This document shows positions 13,760 through 21,573 of a stretch of 32,134 bases of DNA, one piece after another; the stretch's first letter is position 1, and each line of letters begins with the position of its first letter. Below the pieces are notes generated by a model. The model had not been told where the DNA came from. It searched no databases and was given only the letters and a program-made list of their open reading frames with translations. The translations under genes and the position numbers were made by a program. The DNA comes from Micromonospora sp. KC723 (GTDB taxonomy: Bacteria > Actinomycetota > Actinomycetes > Mycobacteriales > Micromonosporaceae), in assembly GCF_004348595.1 (NCBI RefSeq), contig NZ_SMKD01000063.1, forward strand, positions 1 to 32,134, given 5' to 3'.

Positions 13760-14773
13760 GTGACGGCACCCCTACGCCGCTGGTGGACACCGGTGGCGGC
13801 CGTGCTGGCCGCGCTGGCCGTCCTCGCCGGACCGGTCCCGGCGAACGCCGCCCCCGCGACGCCCTCGGGTCACGAGGAGGGCGAGGAGCCCAAACTGCTG
13901 ACCGACGTCATCGAGCTGCGCAACCGCGAGTACACCAAGGCGAAGGCACAGCTGGAGAAGTCGAAGAAGCGCCAGCTCCAGCTCGCCCTTGAGGTCAAGC
14001 GCGCCGAGGACGAGCTGGACGCGCTGCGGCCGCAGGTCACCACGATCGCGGCGCAGTCCTACCGGACGGGCCGGATCGGCGCCGTGGCGATGCTGCTGGA
14101 GAGCGACGCTCCCGACTCGTTCGTCAAGCGGGCCGCCACGCTGGACGAGCTGAACATGGTCAACGCGCAGAAGCTGGCCGAGGTCACCGCCGCCAAGGAC
14201 CGCGCCGAGCAGGGCAAGCTGGCGCTCGACGCGGAGGTGCGCGAGCAGACGAAGCTGACCAACCAGATGGCCCGCAACACCAAGGAGGCCGAGAAGGCCC
14301 TCGCCCTGGTCGGCGGGCGCGGCTTCACCGGTGGGCTGGTCGACGCGACCTCTCCGGTGGCCCGGATCGGTCCCGGCCGGACGGCCGACGGCGACTGGAG
14401 GCCGGAGTCGAAGACCGAGCCCGACCCGACCACCTCCGGCACGATCACCCCACGCACCCTGCACGCCTACAAGGAGGTACGCCGGGCCGGCTTCAACCGG
14501 TTCGCCGGCTGTTACCGACCGGGCGGACCCTTCGAGCACCCGAAGGGGCGAGCCTGCGACTGGTCGTTGCAGAACAGAGGCTTCGCGCCCTGGCACAACG
14601 ACGACACCCGCAGGTACGGCAACAACCTGACCGCGTTCCTGATCCGCAACGCCGACCGGCTCGGGATCTACTACGTGATCTGGAACCGGCAGATCTGGTT
14701 CCCGGCGACCGGGTGGAAGTCGTACAGCGGACCGTCGGACCACACCGACCACGTGCACATGTCGATGCTGTAG
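13760..14773 (+). CDS. Secreted coiled-coil cell-wall hydrolase-like protein under riboswitch control
   Basis: The 337-residue exported protein has a signal peptide (about 1-31, cleavage near ANA-AP). A long charged coiled coil follows (about 46-185, Lys/Glu/Gln-rich), resembling the coiled-coil regulators attached to NlpC/P60 hydrolases, then a linker. The C-terminal domain (about 225-337) resembles the ARB_07466/VldE-type domain. This domain has HPKGRACDWS (260-269) and SDHTDHVHMS (326-335). The spacing recalls the His-Asp-His zinc ligands of LAS/M15-type peptidases, so peptidoglycan cleavage is plausible, but this is inference. The GTG start at 13760 has GGAAGGGAA just upstream. The c-di-AMP riboswitch ahead of it fits a wall-turnover role in osmotic or growth control. 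A perfect 26-bp terminator follows directly. Confidence 0.82.
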   Translation: MTAPLRRWWTPVAAVLAALAVLAGPVPANAAPATPSGHEEGEEPKLLTDVIELRNREYTKAKAQLEKSKKRQLQLALEVKRAEDELDALRPQVTTIAAQSYRTGRIGAVAMLLESDAPDSFVKRAATLDELNMVNAQKLAEVTAAKDRAEQGKLALDAEVREQTKLTNQMARNTKEAEKALALVGGRGFTGGLVDATSPVARIGPGRTADGDWRPESKTEPDPTTSGTITPRTLHAYKEVRRAGFNRFAGCYRPGGPFEHPKGRACDWSLQNRGFAPWHNDDTRRYGNNLTAFLIRNADRLGIYYVIWNRQIWFPATGWKSYSGPSDHTDHVHMSML

Positions 14774-14781
14774 CGAGCGCC

Positions 14782-14838
14782 GCACGACGCGACGAGGGCC
14801 GTCCCCCGGTCGGGGGGACGGCCCTCGTCGCGTCGTGC
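14782..14838. terminator. Very strong bidirectional terminator
   Basis: Arms 14782-14807 and 14813-14838 form a perfect 26-bp stem around a 5-base loop. It begins 8 bases after the stop of the riboswitch-controlled gene and ends 4 bases before the stop of the convergent carbonic anhydrase gene, so it insulates both. Confidence 0.88.
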
Positions 14839-14842
14839 GGGT

Positions 14843-15544
14843 TCAGCCGGCGACGACGGCCGCCCGGCCGTGGTCGTCCTGGCCGGTCCGGTCGGCGCCC
14901 CGGTCGAGGTCGCCTCCGGACGGCGCGACGGTGACCGTGGCGGGCGTCGCGGCCACCGTGCGCACCGCACCGGCGGCCAGCCGGTACGACAGGCCGACCA
15001 CCCCGCACCGCCCGGCGGCCACCTCTTCGGCAAGCAGGGTGGAACTGTCCAGCAGGGTCTGGACCGTCTGGGCGATGTGGACGTCCACGATGCCGTCGAT
15101 GTCCTCGATGCCCGCCGCGGCGGCCCGTTGGATGCTGGGGACCACCCCGGCCACCACGGCGCCCAGGTGCCCGGGCGGCGTCGCGCCGGTCCGCGTGGCC
15201 TCCCGGGCGGCCTGCACCGCTCCGCAGGAGTCGTGGCCGAGCACCACCACCAGCGGGGTGCCGAGGACCGTCACCGCGTACTCGACACTGCCCAGCACCT
15301 CGGAACCGAGGGTGTGCCCGGCCGTCCGGACCACGAAGAGGTCGCCCAGGCCGCGATCGAAGATGATCTCGGCGGCGAGGCGGCTGTCGGAGCAGCCGAC
15401 GATCACCGCGAAGGGGTGCTGCCCGTCGGCGAGGGCGGCCCGGTGAGCGGCGTCCTGGTGGGGGTGGCGCGGGGTACCGGTGACGAAACGGTGGTTTCCG
15501 GCGTGCAGCTCGGCGAGCGCCCGCGTCGGATCCTTCAAGGTCAT
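14843..15544 (-). CDS. Beta-carbonic anhydrase
   Basis: This 233-residue cytoplasmic zinc enzyme interconverts CO2 and bicarbonate. Zinc ligands are C51 (VGCSDSR), H104 and C107 (LGHDSCGAV). The catalytic Asp-Arg pair is D53 and R55. VVRTAGH (71-77) and SVEYAV are also family signatures. The C-terminal 30 residues (after about 205) are a Gly/Asp-rich tail beyond the usual fold. The ATG at 15544 follows GAGGTGAGG. It is divergent from the small winged-helix regulator gene and convergent with the wall-hydrolase gene across the strong terminator. Proteins of this class supply bicarbonate for carboxylases; nothing nearby points to a special pathway. Confidence 0.93.
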   Translation of the reverse strand: MTLKDPTRALAELHAGNHRFVTGTPRHPHQDAAHRAALADGQHPFAVIVGCSDSRLAAEIIFDRGLGDLFVVRTAGHTLGSEVLGSVEYAVTVLGTPLVVVLGHDSCGAVQAAREATRTGATPPGHLGAVVAGVVPSIQRAAAAGIEDIDGIVDVHIAQTVQTLLDSSTLLAEEVAAGRCGVVGLSYRLAAGAVRTVAATPATVTVAPSGGDLDRGADRTGQDDHGRAAVVAG

Positions 15545-15724
15545 TGCCTCACCTCGGTCTCACGTGGGGGCACTGGTGACACCGGCCGGCGACGCAGGCG
15601 GCCTCGCCCACCGTCACACGCAGCCCAAGGTACGTCAAGGGATACGTGATATGGAATTCCTGCTTTCCGGGCCAAGTCGGCCGGCACCGGAAGTCCGGGG
15701 CCGAGCCTCCGAAGGGCGGGGCCA

Positions 15725-15730
15725 TACGAT
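15725..15730 (+). promoter_or_regulatory. -10 element of the winged-helix regulator gene
   Basis: TACGAT fits TANNNT and ends 8 bases before ATG 15738, allowing a leaderless transcript. A purine-rich stretch (GAAGGGCGGGG) further upstream could instead act as a ribosome-binding site for ATG 15729, so the two models compete. Confidence 0.4.
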
Positions 15731-15737
15731 GACGGGC

Positions 15738-16052
15738 ATGGCGCCGACAGCGGAGAACGGCAGCACCCGGAACTGGACGTTCCTCACCAACCACGCACAC
15801 GTGCTGCTGTCCATCGCCCGCAACCCCACCGCCCGGCTCCGCGACGTCGCCCACGAGGTGGGCGTCACGGAGCGCGCCGCCCAGGCCATCGTCGCCGACC
15901 TCGAAGCCGGCGGCTACCTGCGGCGTACCCGGGTCGGGCGACGCAACGAGTACACCGTCAACCCCAGCGGCCGCTTCCGGCACCCGGCCGAGTCGGACCG
16001 CCAGGTCGGCGACCTGCTCGCCCTCTTCACCCGCGAGCCGGCCGACACCTGA
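15738..16052 (+). CDS. Small winged helix-turn-helix regulator
   Basis: The 104-residue protein consists almost only of a winged helix (about 12-75). The helix-turn-helix reads LRDVAHEVGVTERAAQAIVADLEAGGYL (given in parts: LRDVAHEVGV, TERAAQAIV, DLEAGGYL), followed by a wing RRTRVGRRNEYTVNP. This is a MarR/ArsR-like topology without a recognisable ligand domain. No metal-binding Cys are present, so it is not a typical ArsR metal sensor. It may control the divergent carbonic anhydrase gene (inference from position alone). ATG 15738 is preferred because of the TACGAT element; ATG 15729 would add three residues. A 7-bp hairpin follows the stop. Confidence 0.75.
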   Translation: MAPTAENGSTRNWTFLTNHAHVLLSIARNPTARLRDVAHEVGVTERAAQAIVADLEAGGYLRRTRVGRRNEYTVNPSGRFRHPAESDRQVGDLLALFTREPADT

Positions 16053-16054
16053 CC

Positions 16055-16075
16055 GGCCGCCACGCGCCGGCGGCC
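16055..16075 (+). terminator. Short hairpin after the winged-helix gene
   Basis: GGCCGCC (16055-16061) pairs with GGCGGCC (16069-16075) around a 7-base loop, two bases after the regulator's stop codon. It is a moderate terminator candidate separating the regulator from the downstream mycosin gene. Confidence 0.4.
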
Positions 16076-16124
16076 CGGACCCGGCGCAAGCGCTCCCGTC
16101 ACCGCGCCCACGCGCCGACGGCGG

Positions 16125-16130
16125 TAGTCT
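16125..16130 (+). promoter_or_regulatory. -10 element of the stand-alone mycosin gene, leaderless
   Basis: TAGTCT fits TANNNT and its last base is 7 bases before the GTG at 16137, with no Shine-Dalgarno sequence between. Transcription is therefore expected to start on the GTG itself. Confidence 0.5.
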
Positions 16131-16136
16131 CACCGC

Positions 16137-17363
16137 GTGCGCGACAGCTTCCGGCCGGGTGGGACGGCGGTGACCGGACCCGCCGGGCGTCCCAACCGGA
16201 GCGTTCTCGGTGCGGTGGTGGCGACGCTACTCGCCACGCTCGTCGTACCGCCCGCCCCGGCCGGGGCGGAACCGGCATGCCCCGCGCCCACCGGCGCAGC
16301 GGCGCCGACCGAGACGCCGTGGGCGCTGCGCCGGCTGGACCCCGCGTCGGCCTGGCGCATATCCCGCGGCGAGGGGGTCACCGTGGCGGTGATCGACTCC
16401 GGCGTCTCGCCGACCCATCCGCTCCTCAAGGGACAGGTCCGTGAAGGCCGGGACTTCAACGGCCTGCCGCAGACGCGGGGCCGGTGCGACCTGGCCGGGC
16501 ACGGCACCATCGTCGCCGGGATCATCGCCGGCCGGGACGACACCGGCACCCCCTACAGCGGCATCGCGCCGGCGGCGCGGATCCTGCCGGTACGCGTGCT
16601 GCCCGACACCCGGCGCACCAGCGACCCGGGCCTGCCCCGGCAGATCGCCGCGGCGATCAGGTGGGCGGCCGACCGGGACGTCCAGGTGATCAACCTGTCC
16701 CTGGTCACCATCGATGATCCCGACCTGGCGGACGCCGTCCGGTACGCGCTGGACCAGGGCGTCGTGGTGGTGGCCGCCGCCGGCAACCGGGCGCAGGACC
16801 AGCGCGACCTGCCGGCGTACCCGGCCGCGTACCCGGGCGTGCTCGCCGTCGCGGGGGTCGACCGGGAGGGCGGACACGTGGGCAGCTCGGTCAGTGGCAA
16901 CTACGTCGACATCGCCGCACCGGGGCTGGACATCGTCGGCCCGGCACCAGGAGGGCGGGGCTATCTCGCCGAACCGGAGGGCGGGACCAGCTTCGCCGCC
17001 GCGTACGTGTCCGGAGCGGTCGCGCTGCTGCGTTCCGCCCGCCCCGACCTCACCCCCGAGCAGGTGAACCACCGGATCAGCCGGACGGCCGACAACCCGC
17101 CCGAGGGTCACAACCCGCAGCTCGGGTACGGAGTGGTCAACCCGTACCGGGCGCTGACCAGCCTGCTCGGCAGCCGGACCGACCCGCCGGCCGGTGCGAT
17201 GCCCCCGCCCGACCCGGCGGACGACCCGCTGGGCCGGCAACGCACCGTGGCGTTCTGGGCGGCCGGGATGAGCGTGCTGCTCGCCGGGGCGCTGCTGCTC
17301 GCCCGGCCGGTCCTGGCCCTCGGCCGGCGACGCGACTGGCGGCCCGGGACCGCCGACGCCTGA
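16137..17363 (+). CDS. mycP: Mycosin (type VII secretion-associated S8 serine protease), stand-alone copy
   Basis: This 408-residue subtilisin-family protease has a signal or anchor segment (about 22-44), a catalytic domain (about 60-345) and a C-terminal transmembrane helix (about 364-388) with a short basic tail. This is the mycosin layout. The triad is D87 (VIDSGV), H122 (GHGT) and S285 (GTSFAAAYVSG), with the oxyanion N217 (AAAGN). Mycosins sit on the outer face of the membrane and stabilise the ESX secretion complex; some cleave secreted substrates. The gene lies about 2 kb from the ESX locus, separated by an opposing phosphotransferase gene, and appears to have its own leaderless promoter. 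The secretion locus has a second mycosin, so this may be a paralogue with its own substrate. GTG 16137 was chosen for the promoter spacing. Confidence 0.9.
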   Translation: MRDSFRPGGTAVTGPAGRPNRSVLGAVVATLLATLVVPPAPAGAEPACPAPTGAAAPTETPWALRRLDPASAWRISRGEGVTVAVIDSGVSPTHPLLKGQVREGRDFNGLPQTRGRCDLAGHGTIVAGIIAGRDDTGTPYSGIAPAARILPVRVLPDTRRTSDPGLPRQIAAAIRWAADRDVQVINLSLVTIDDPDLADAVRYALDQGVVVVAAAGNRAQDQRDLPAYPAAYPGVLAVAGVDREGGHVGSSVSGNYVDIAAPGLDIVGPAPGGRGYLAEPEGGTSFAAAYVSGAVALLRSARPDLTPEQVNHRISRTADNPPEGHNPQLGYGVVNPYRALTSLLGSRTDPPAGAMPPPDPADDPLGRQRTVAFWAAGMSVLLAGALLLARPVLALGRRRDWRPGTADA

Positions 17364-17397
17364 CCCTGAGCGTGGACCATCCGGGCAGAGCCGCGCG

Positions 17398-18105
17398 TCA
17401 GAACTCGTCCAACAGCCGGTAGAACCTGATCTTGCTCTGGTCCGGCCGCACTCCGTACCGGGCCAGGTAGCGGTCGGCGGCCCAGGGGCCGTACTGCGGA
17501 TTGAGGTCGATGGTCAACGACCGGGTGGCGATCGCCAGGTCGACCCAGCGGTCTGCCACGCCGAGCCGGCCGGCGTCGATCACCCCGGACACCTTGCAGG
17601 TGTCCGGGTCGAGCAGGACGTTCGGTACGCACAGGTCGCCGTGACAGACCACCAGATCCTCGTGTCGCGGCCGGGTGGCCAGCAACTCGGCGACCAGCTC
17701 CGCGCGGCTGCGCCCCTGGTGCTCGGCACTCGGGCCCGCCAGGTCGACGTCGGCCGACATGGCCTCCGGTACCGTCACCGCGAGCCTGCGGTCGAACGGA
17801 CAGTCGGCGATCGGCAGGGCGTGCAGCGCACGAGTCAGCTCGGCCAGCGCGTCGACCACCCGGGCCCGCGACTCGACCGGCCAGGGATCGGCCGCCGAAC
17901 GACCCGGCACCTCCGCCGTGACCAGGAGGCCCGGCCGGCAGTCGAGCACCTCGGGCGCCGGAACACCCTGCCGCCGCAGCCACTCCAACCGCGCGCCCTC
18001 ACCGGCCAGGTCGATCCGCGGGTCGGTCGACTCCTTGCGATACACACCGTTCCGCCGACTGACCCGGGCCCCGGACCTGCCGGCCGTCACCCTCTCCCAC
18101 ACCAC
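17398..18105 (-). CDS. APH(3')-like phosphotransferase
   Basis: The 235-residue protein of the aminoglycoside phosphotransferase family is closest in pattern to APH(3'). The kinase-like motifs are present: Lys in VYRKES (24), the pairing Glu (36), the catalytic loop VVCHGDLCVPNVLL (D157, N162), the metal-binding IDAGRLG (D177) and GVADRWVDLA. It ends in YRLLDEF, as APH(3') enzymes do. It is shorter than the usual 260 or so residues, mostly in the N-terminal lobe, and begins almost at the nucleotide loop. Two adjacent GTG codons (18105 and 18102) could start it, without a clear ribosome-binding site. It could confer aminoglycoside resistance or act on a cell metabolite; sequence alone cannot decide. 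It is convergent with the mycosin gene. Confidence 0.82.
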   Translation of the reverse strand: MVWERVTAGRSGARVSRRNGVYRKESTDPRIDLAGEGARLEWLRRQGVPAPEVLDCRPGLLVTAEVPGRSAADPWPVESRARVVDALAELTRALHALPIADCPFDRRLAVTVPEAMSADVDLAGPSAEHQGRSRAELVAELLATRPRHEDLVVCHGDLCVPNVLLDPDTCKVSGVIDAGRLGVADRWVDLAIATRSLTIDLNPQYGPWAADRYLARYGVRPDQSKIRFYRLLDEF

Positions 18106-18175
18106 CCAAGCGTGTCACGGGTACGCCGGGCCGGCGACAAACGAGACCAGTCCCCGCGCCTGTGGGCTGCGGGTC

Positions 18176-18206
18176 GGGCAGCCGACCACCGCCCGTCGGT
18201 CTGCCC
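18176..18206 (-). terminator. Terminator at the end of the left ESX arm
   Basis: Arms 18176-18186 and 18195-18206 pair with one bulged base around an 8-base loop. It lies 14 bases past the stop of the Gly-rich WXG gene (18220) in the direction of transcription and closes the minus-strand secretion operon. Confidence 0.6.
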
Positions 18207-18219
18207 GGCCCGTCCGATC

Positions 18220-19545
18220 TCAGCGGAGGATGCCGGGAGCGGCGTCGCCGTCCGCGCCCCAGACGTCCTCGTCCTCCTCCAGCCAACTGGTACGCGGAGC
18301 CTCCTCGTCGCCGTACCCGGCACCGTGGCCCGGACCCATGCCGGCCACACCGCCCCGGCCCGTGCCCGCGGCAGCGCCCCGGATCCCCGCCCCCGCGCCC
18401 TTGCCGGAGCCGCCCCGACCGGCCGCGCCGCCCATGCCGGGAGCCATCGCGCCCATGCCGTTCATGCCGCCCAGCCGACCGCCGGCGCCACGACCCGCGC
18501 CCCGACCGCCGGCACCGGCCGCGCCGCCCATCATCGGCGGCATGCCGGCGGTGACCGGCTTGCCGAGCGCGCCACCGCCGGGGATGGCGCCACCACCACC
18601 GCCAATACCACCGCCACCGCCACCGCCACCGAGGCCGGTGCTGCTGGGCAGGCCACCGCCACCGCCACCGAGGCCGGTGCTCGGCAGGGTACCGGCGCCG
18701 GCGCCGGCCAGGCCGCTGCCGTACTCGTCACCGAGGCTGCCGCTGCCCGGGATTCCACCGCCGGGGTTGTAGCCACCGCCGCCGTGACCGCCCGTGCCGG
18801 TGGAGAGGTCCGGGTGGGCACCGGACCCGATGCCGGGGCCGCCGGAGCCGATGTCGGGACCAGCCCCGACACCGCCCATGCCCGGGCCGCCGCCGAGCCC
18901 GCCGGCGGAGGGCCCTCCGCCGAGGCCTGGGACCTTCCCCGCGCCGCCACCGCCCCCGCCGGTGTTCAGGTCGGGCGTCTTCATACTCGGGGTCATCCCC
19001 TTGTCAGACTGCACCGCGCCGGGCGTGCGCTCCTCGATGGCCAGGTAGTCGCCGCCGACCTTCTGGTAGACCTGCTGGGCCTCGTCGGTCTTGTCGTTGA
19101 ACCAGTCGGCCATGGCGCTGATCGGGTCGGCCCAGCCCAGGAAGTCGGGCTTCACCTTCATCTCGAAGAAACCGGCGCTGATGGTCAGCTGCGCGTTGCG
19201 TGCCTCCAGCACGTCGTTCACACAGCTCAGTGGGATCGGGAAGTTCTGCTGGGCGGTGGTGAGATCATTGGCGGCCTGCTTCAGGGAGTGGACGATGCCG
19301 TCGTGCTTCTCGGCGTCCTCGACCACCGTGCCGGTCCGCTTGGCGATGCCCTCGACGTGCGTCTTGAAGGACTCGTAGGCCGGCCCCTTCCAGGCCGTGC
19401 CGAGGTCCTTGACGTTCTTCTCCAGGTTCTCCCGCACCGTCCGCAGGTTCTTCAGCAGTTGCTCCCAACCGAGAGCGGCGCTGGTGACATCGCCGGGCCT
19501 GCCGTCCACGACGATCTGCTGACACATCTCTTCCCAGCTCGGCAT
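18220..19545 (-). CDS. Gly-rich WXG-type (PPE-like) ESX substrate, left cassette
   Basis: The 441-residue protein has an N-terminal helical WXG100-like domain (about 1-170) with W27 and, 25 residues later, W52-K-G54 at the helical turn, and LTTAQQ at 95-100. A very Gly-rich region follows (about 196-420), with runs of Gly and GMGG/GLGG units. The C-terminal tail is acidic and conserved-looking (TSWLEEDEDVWG). This layout, a short WXG domain with a long Gly-rich tail, resembles PPE-type substrates of type VII secretion. It follows the YxxxE protein gene by 16 bases, as PPE follows PE. The ATG is preceded by GGGGGAG about 8-9 bases upstream. A paralogue lies at the other end of the locus. A role outside or on the cell wall is inferred; no enzyme domain is visible. 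Confidence 0.8.
   Translation of the reverse strand: MPSWEEMCQQIVVDGRPGDVTSAALGWEQLLKNLRTVRENLEKNVKDLGTAWKGPAYESFKTHVEGIAKRTGTVVEDAEKHDGIVHSLKQAANDLTTAQQNFPIPLSCVNDVLEARNAQLTISAGFFEMKVKPDFLGWADPISAMADWFNDKTDEAQQVYQKVGGDYLAIEERTPGAVQSDKGMTPSMKTPDLNTGGGGGGAGKVPGLGGGPSAGGLGGGPGMGGVGAGPDIGSGGPGIGSGAHPDLSTGTGGHGGGGYNPGGGIPGSGSLGDEYGSGLAGAGAGTLPSTGLGGGGGGLPSSTGLGGGGGGGGIGGGGGAIPGGGALGKPVTAGMPPMMGGAAGAGGRGAGRGAGGRLGGMNGMGAMAPGMGGAAGRGGSGKGAGAGIRGAAAGTGRGGVAGMGPGHGAGYGDEEAPRTSWLEEDEDVWGADGDAAPGILR
18613..18681. repeat. 30-base direct repeat in the Gly-rich region
   Basis: Two identical 30-base copies lie at 18613-18642 and 18652-18681, a 39-base period. On the minus strand they encode repeated STGLGGGGG units, 13 residues apart. 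The repeat is a natural place for length variation between strains. Confidence 0.75.
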
Positions 19546-19561
19546 CGCTCATCTCCCCCGT

Positions 19562-20110
19562 TCAGCCGGCCGTGCCGTTGCCCAGGGCCTGCGCCATCTG
19601 GTCGGCGGTCATCTTGTTCGCACCCTCGGCGGTCTCGTAGTCGTCCTTGACCTTCTGGAGCGCCTTCGCGGCGTTCCAGAGATCCTCGGCAAGTCCGCGG
19701 AGCGCGGTCTGGGTGCTGTCGTAGAGACCGGCGTGCCGCTGTGCCAGCGCGTTGGCCCGCTCGAACGAGCCGAGCGGGCTCTTGCCGTCCGCACCGCCGA
19801 TGCCGCCCGCGCCGGACGGGTTGCGCATCCACTGCCGGATGTCCTCCTCCATCCGGTACGACTGGCTGTTGACGAACTCGGCATGCTCGTTGAGCCAACG
19901 GATGGCGTCGTCGAGGCTGGCGGCGTCCCACTCGGTGGTGGACCCGGCCCCGCCCGGGGCCGGGGTGAGGTGCGTCGGCTTGTGCGCCTTGTTGACGTTG
20001 TCCATCTCGTAGCCGTCCAGGTAGACGAACGGCGTGATCGTCGGCGCGACCGGCACGTTCACTGTGTCGATCTTGATCTGGTCCGGCTGGCTGGTCCTGT
20101 CGTCCGTCAT
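19562..20110 (-). CDS. YxxxE-motif ESX substrate partner (PE-like), left cassette
   Basis: The 182-residue hydrophilic helical protein has a variable N-terminus (about 1-60), LGSF at 113-116 and a C-terminal helix carrying YETAE at 158-162. The last matches the YxxxD/E type VII secretion signal. No WXG motif is seen. It resembles the 122-residue protein at 30929 across the last 70 residues, including the exact 45-residue distance from LGSF to the signal Tyr, so the two are probably homologous. It is placed directly before the Gly-rich WXG gene and after the mycosin gene. The ATG at 20110 has GGGGAGGAAG at ideal spacing. A partner role in a secreted heterodimer is inferred by analogy with PE/PPE and Esx pairs. 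Confidence 0.72.
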   Translation of the reverse strand: MTDDRTSQPDQIKIDTVNVPVAPTITPFVYLDGYEMDNVNKAHKPTHLTPAPGGAGSTTEWDAASLDDAIRWLNEHAEFVNSQSYRMEEDIRQWMRNPSGAGGIGGADGKSPLGSFERANALAQRHAGLYDSTQTALRGLAEDLWNAAKALQKVKDDYETAEGANKMTADQMAQALGNGTAG

Positions 20111-20143
20111 CGCTTCCTCCCCGTCCCCGACAGACTCTTCCGC

Positions 20144-21538
20144 TTACTGGTGGTAGCCGCGCTGGCCCGGCGGCGGCGGCACCGCCCCGGGCGGCGGCAC
20201 CGCCGCCGATGACGGCATCGCCCCGTGTGGCGGAACCGCTCCAGGCGGCGGCGTCGTCCCGGGCGGCGGCCAGGCGACCCCGGGCGGTGCCGTGCCCGGC
20301 GTCATGGCCGGCGGCGCGCCGGAGAGGCTGGCCGGCGGGGCGGCCCGACGGCGACGGGAGCGGACCACCAGCACGATCACCAGGATGGCCACCGCCACCG
20401 GCACCAACAGGCAGAGCGCCGCCTGGATGAGCGCGCCGGTGCTGTTCTTCACCCCGAAGGAGACGGCCGGGCCGTCGTCCTCCGCCGCCGACCCGACGGG
20501 CGGCGACCCGGCGGGCGGCGCGGCGGTGCCATCGGGGGCTCCGGCGAGCAGCGGGTGGGCCGGCACGCTCGGCACGGAGCGGGTCAGCGCCGCGAGCGGG
20601 TCCACCGCGCCGAAACCGAAGTTGGCGTCGCGGCCCGCCGGGCCCCGGTCCTGCGCGGTCCGGATCAGCCGGTTCACCACGTTGGCGGCGTCCAGGTCCG
20701 GGTACTTCGCGCGGACCAGCGCCACCACGCCGGAGGTGATGGCGGTCGCGTCGCTGGTGCCGTTGCCCACGCCGAACCCGTTGGCGGAGACCCGTGCGGG
20801 CCGCGGCGAGATGATGTCCTCCATCGGCGCGGCGAGCACCGCCTCGCGGCCGCTGGTGCTGCCGGAGAACCTCGCGCCGTTCCTGCCGACCCCGGTCACG
20901 GCGATGACGCCAGGTATGTTCGCGGGCCGGGCGATGCCGTGGTGGCCCTGCTCGGTGTTGCCGGCGGCGGCGACCAGGACGACGTTCCTCTCCAGCGCGT
21001 AGCGGACCGCGGCGACCTCCTCCGGCGTCCCCGGTCCGTTGCCCCCCAGCGAGATGTTGATGACGTCCGCGCCGTGGTCCACCGCCCAGCGGATGCCCTC
21101 GGGAACCTCGTCGGGGTACTTGTCCCGGCCGAGCGAGATCGGCAGGATCTTCGCCTCCGGGGCGATGCCGAGCTGGCGCATCGGCCCACCACCCCTGCCG
21201 GCGATGATCCCGGCCATGCTGGTGCCGTGCCCGAGCTTGTCATCGTCGACCCGCCCGTCGGCGGCCGCGTCCGCGCCGACGCCGTGACCGGGCAGCACCT
21301 GGCCACGCAGGTCGGGAACGGTGGCGTCCACGCCGCTGTCGATCACGGCGATGGTGACCCCGCGCCCCTTGGTGATCTTGTGCGCTGCGGGGATCTTCAG
21401 GGTGTCCAGATACCACTGCAGGCCACGAACCGTGTCGGCCCGCGCCGGTGTCGGCGCCGGCAGCGGGGCCACCCCCGCCGCGACCACCAGCACGGCCACC
21501 GCCGCCATGGTGGACCTGAGAACCCGCCCCGTACGCAT
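20144..21538 (-). CDS. mycP: Mycosin of the ESX locus
   Basis: The 464-residue membrane-anchored S8 protease has a signal peptide (about 1-34), a catalytic domain with D67 (VIDSGV), H104 (GHGTSMAG), N194 (AAGN) and S262 (GNGTSDATAITSG), and a transmembrane helix (about 383-405). A long Pro-rich cytoplasmic tail follows (about 410-464, repeated PPPGAVPP-like units). In ESX systems the mycosin caps the outer face of the membrane complex. The tail is unusual compared with the copy at 16137. The ATG at 21538 follows GGGGGAG at 4-5 bases and gives a good signal peptide; ten residues upstream another ATG is possible but less well placed. A terminator-like hairpin separates it from the WXG100 pair upstream. 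Confidence 0.92.
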   Translation of the reverse strand: MRTGRVLRSTMAAVAVLVVAAGVAPLPAPTPARADTVRGLQWYLDTLKIPAAHKITKGRGVTIAVIDSGVDATVPDLRGQVLPGHGVGADAAADGRVDDDKLGHGTSMAGIIAGRGGGPMRQLGIAPEAKILPISLGRDKYPDEVPEGIRWAVDHGADVINISLGGNGPGTPEEVAAVRYALERNVVLVAAAGNTEQGHHGIARPANIPGVIAVTGVGRNGARFSGSTSGREAVLAAPMEDIISPRPARVSANGFGVGNGTSDATAITSGVVALVRAKYPDLDAANVVNRLIRTAQDRGPAGRDANFGFGAVDPLAALTRSVPSVPAHPLLAGAPDGTAAPPAGSPPVGSAAEDDGPAVSFGVKNSTGALIQAALCLLVPVAVAILVIVLVVRSRRRRAAPPASLSGAPPAMTPGTAPPGVAWPPPGTTPPPGAVPPHGAMPSSAAVPPPGAVPPPPGQRGYHQ

Positions 21539-21573
21539 GAGACTCCCCCGACCTCGACGGCCCGCCATACAGT

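Noticed and set aside
18590..18690. Regularly spaced GCCACC units that look like a short repeat array
   Set aside because: They are codon-level repeats encoding poly-Gly in the WXG substrate. There are no unique spacers, so it is not a CRISPR array.
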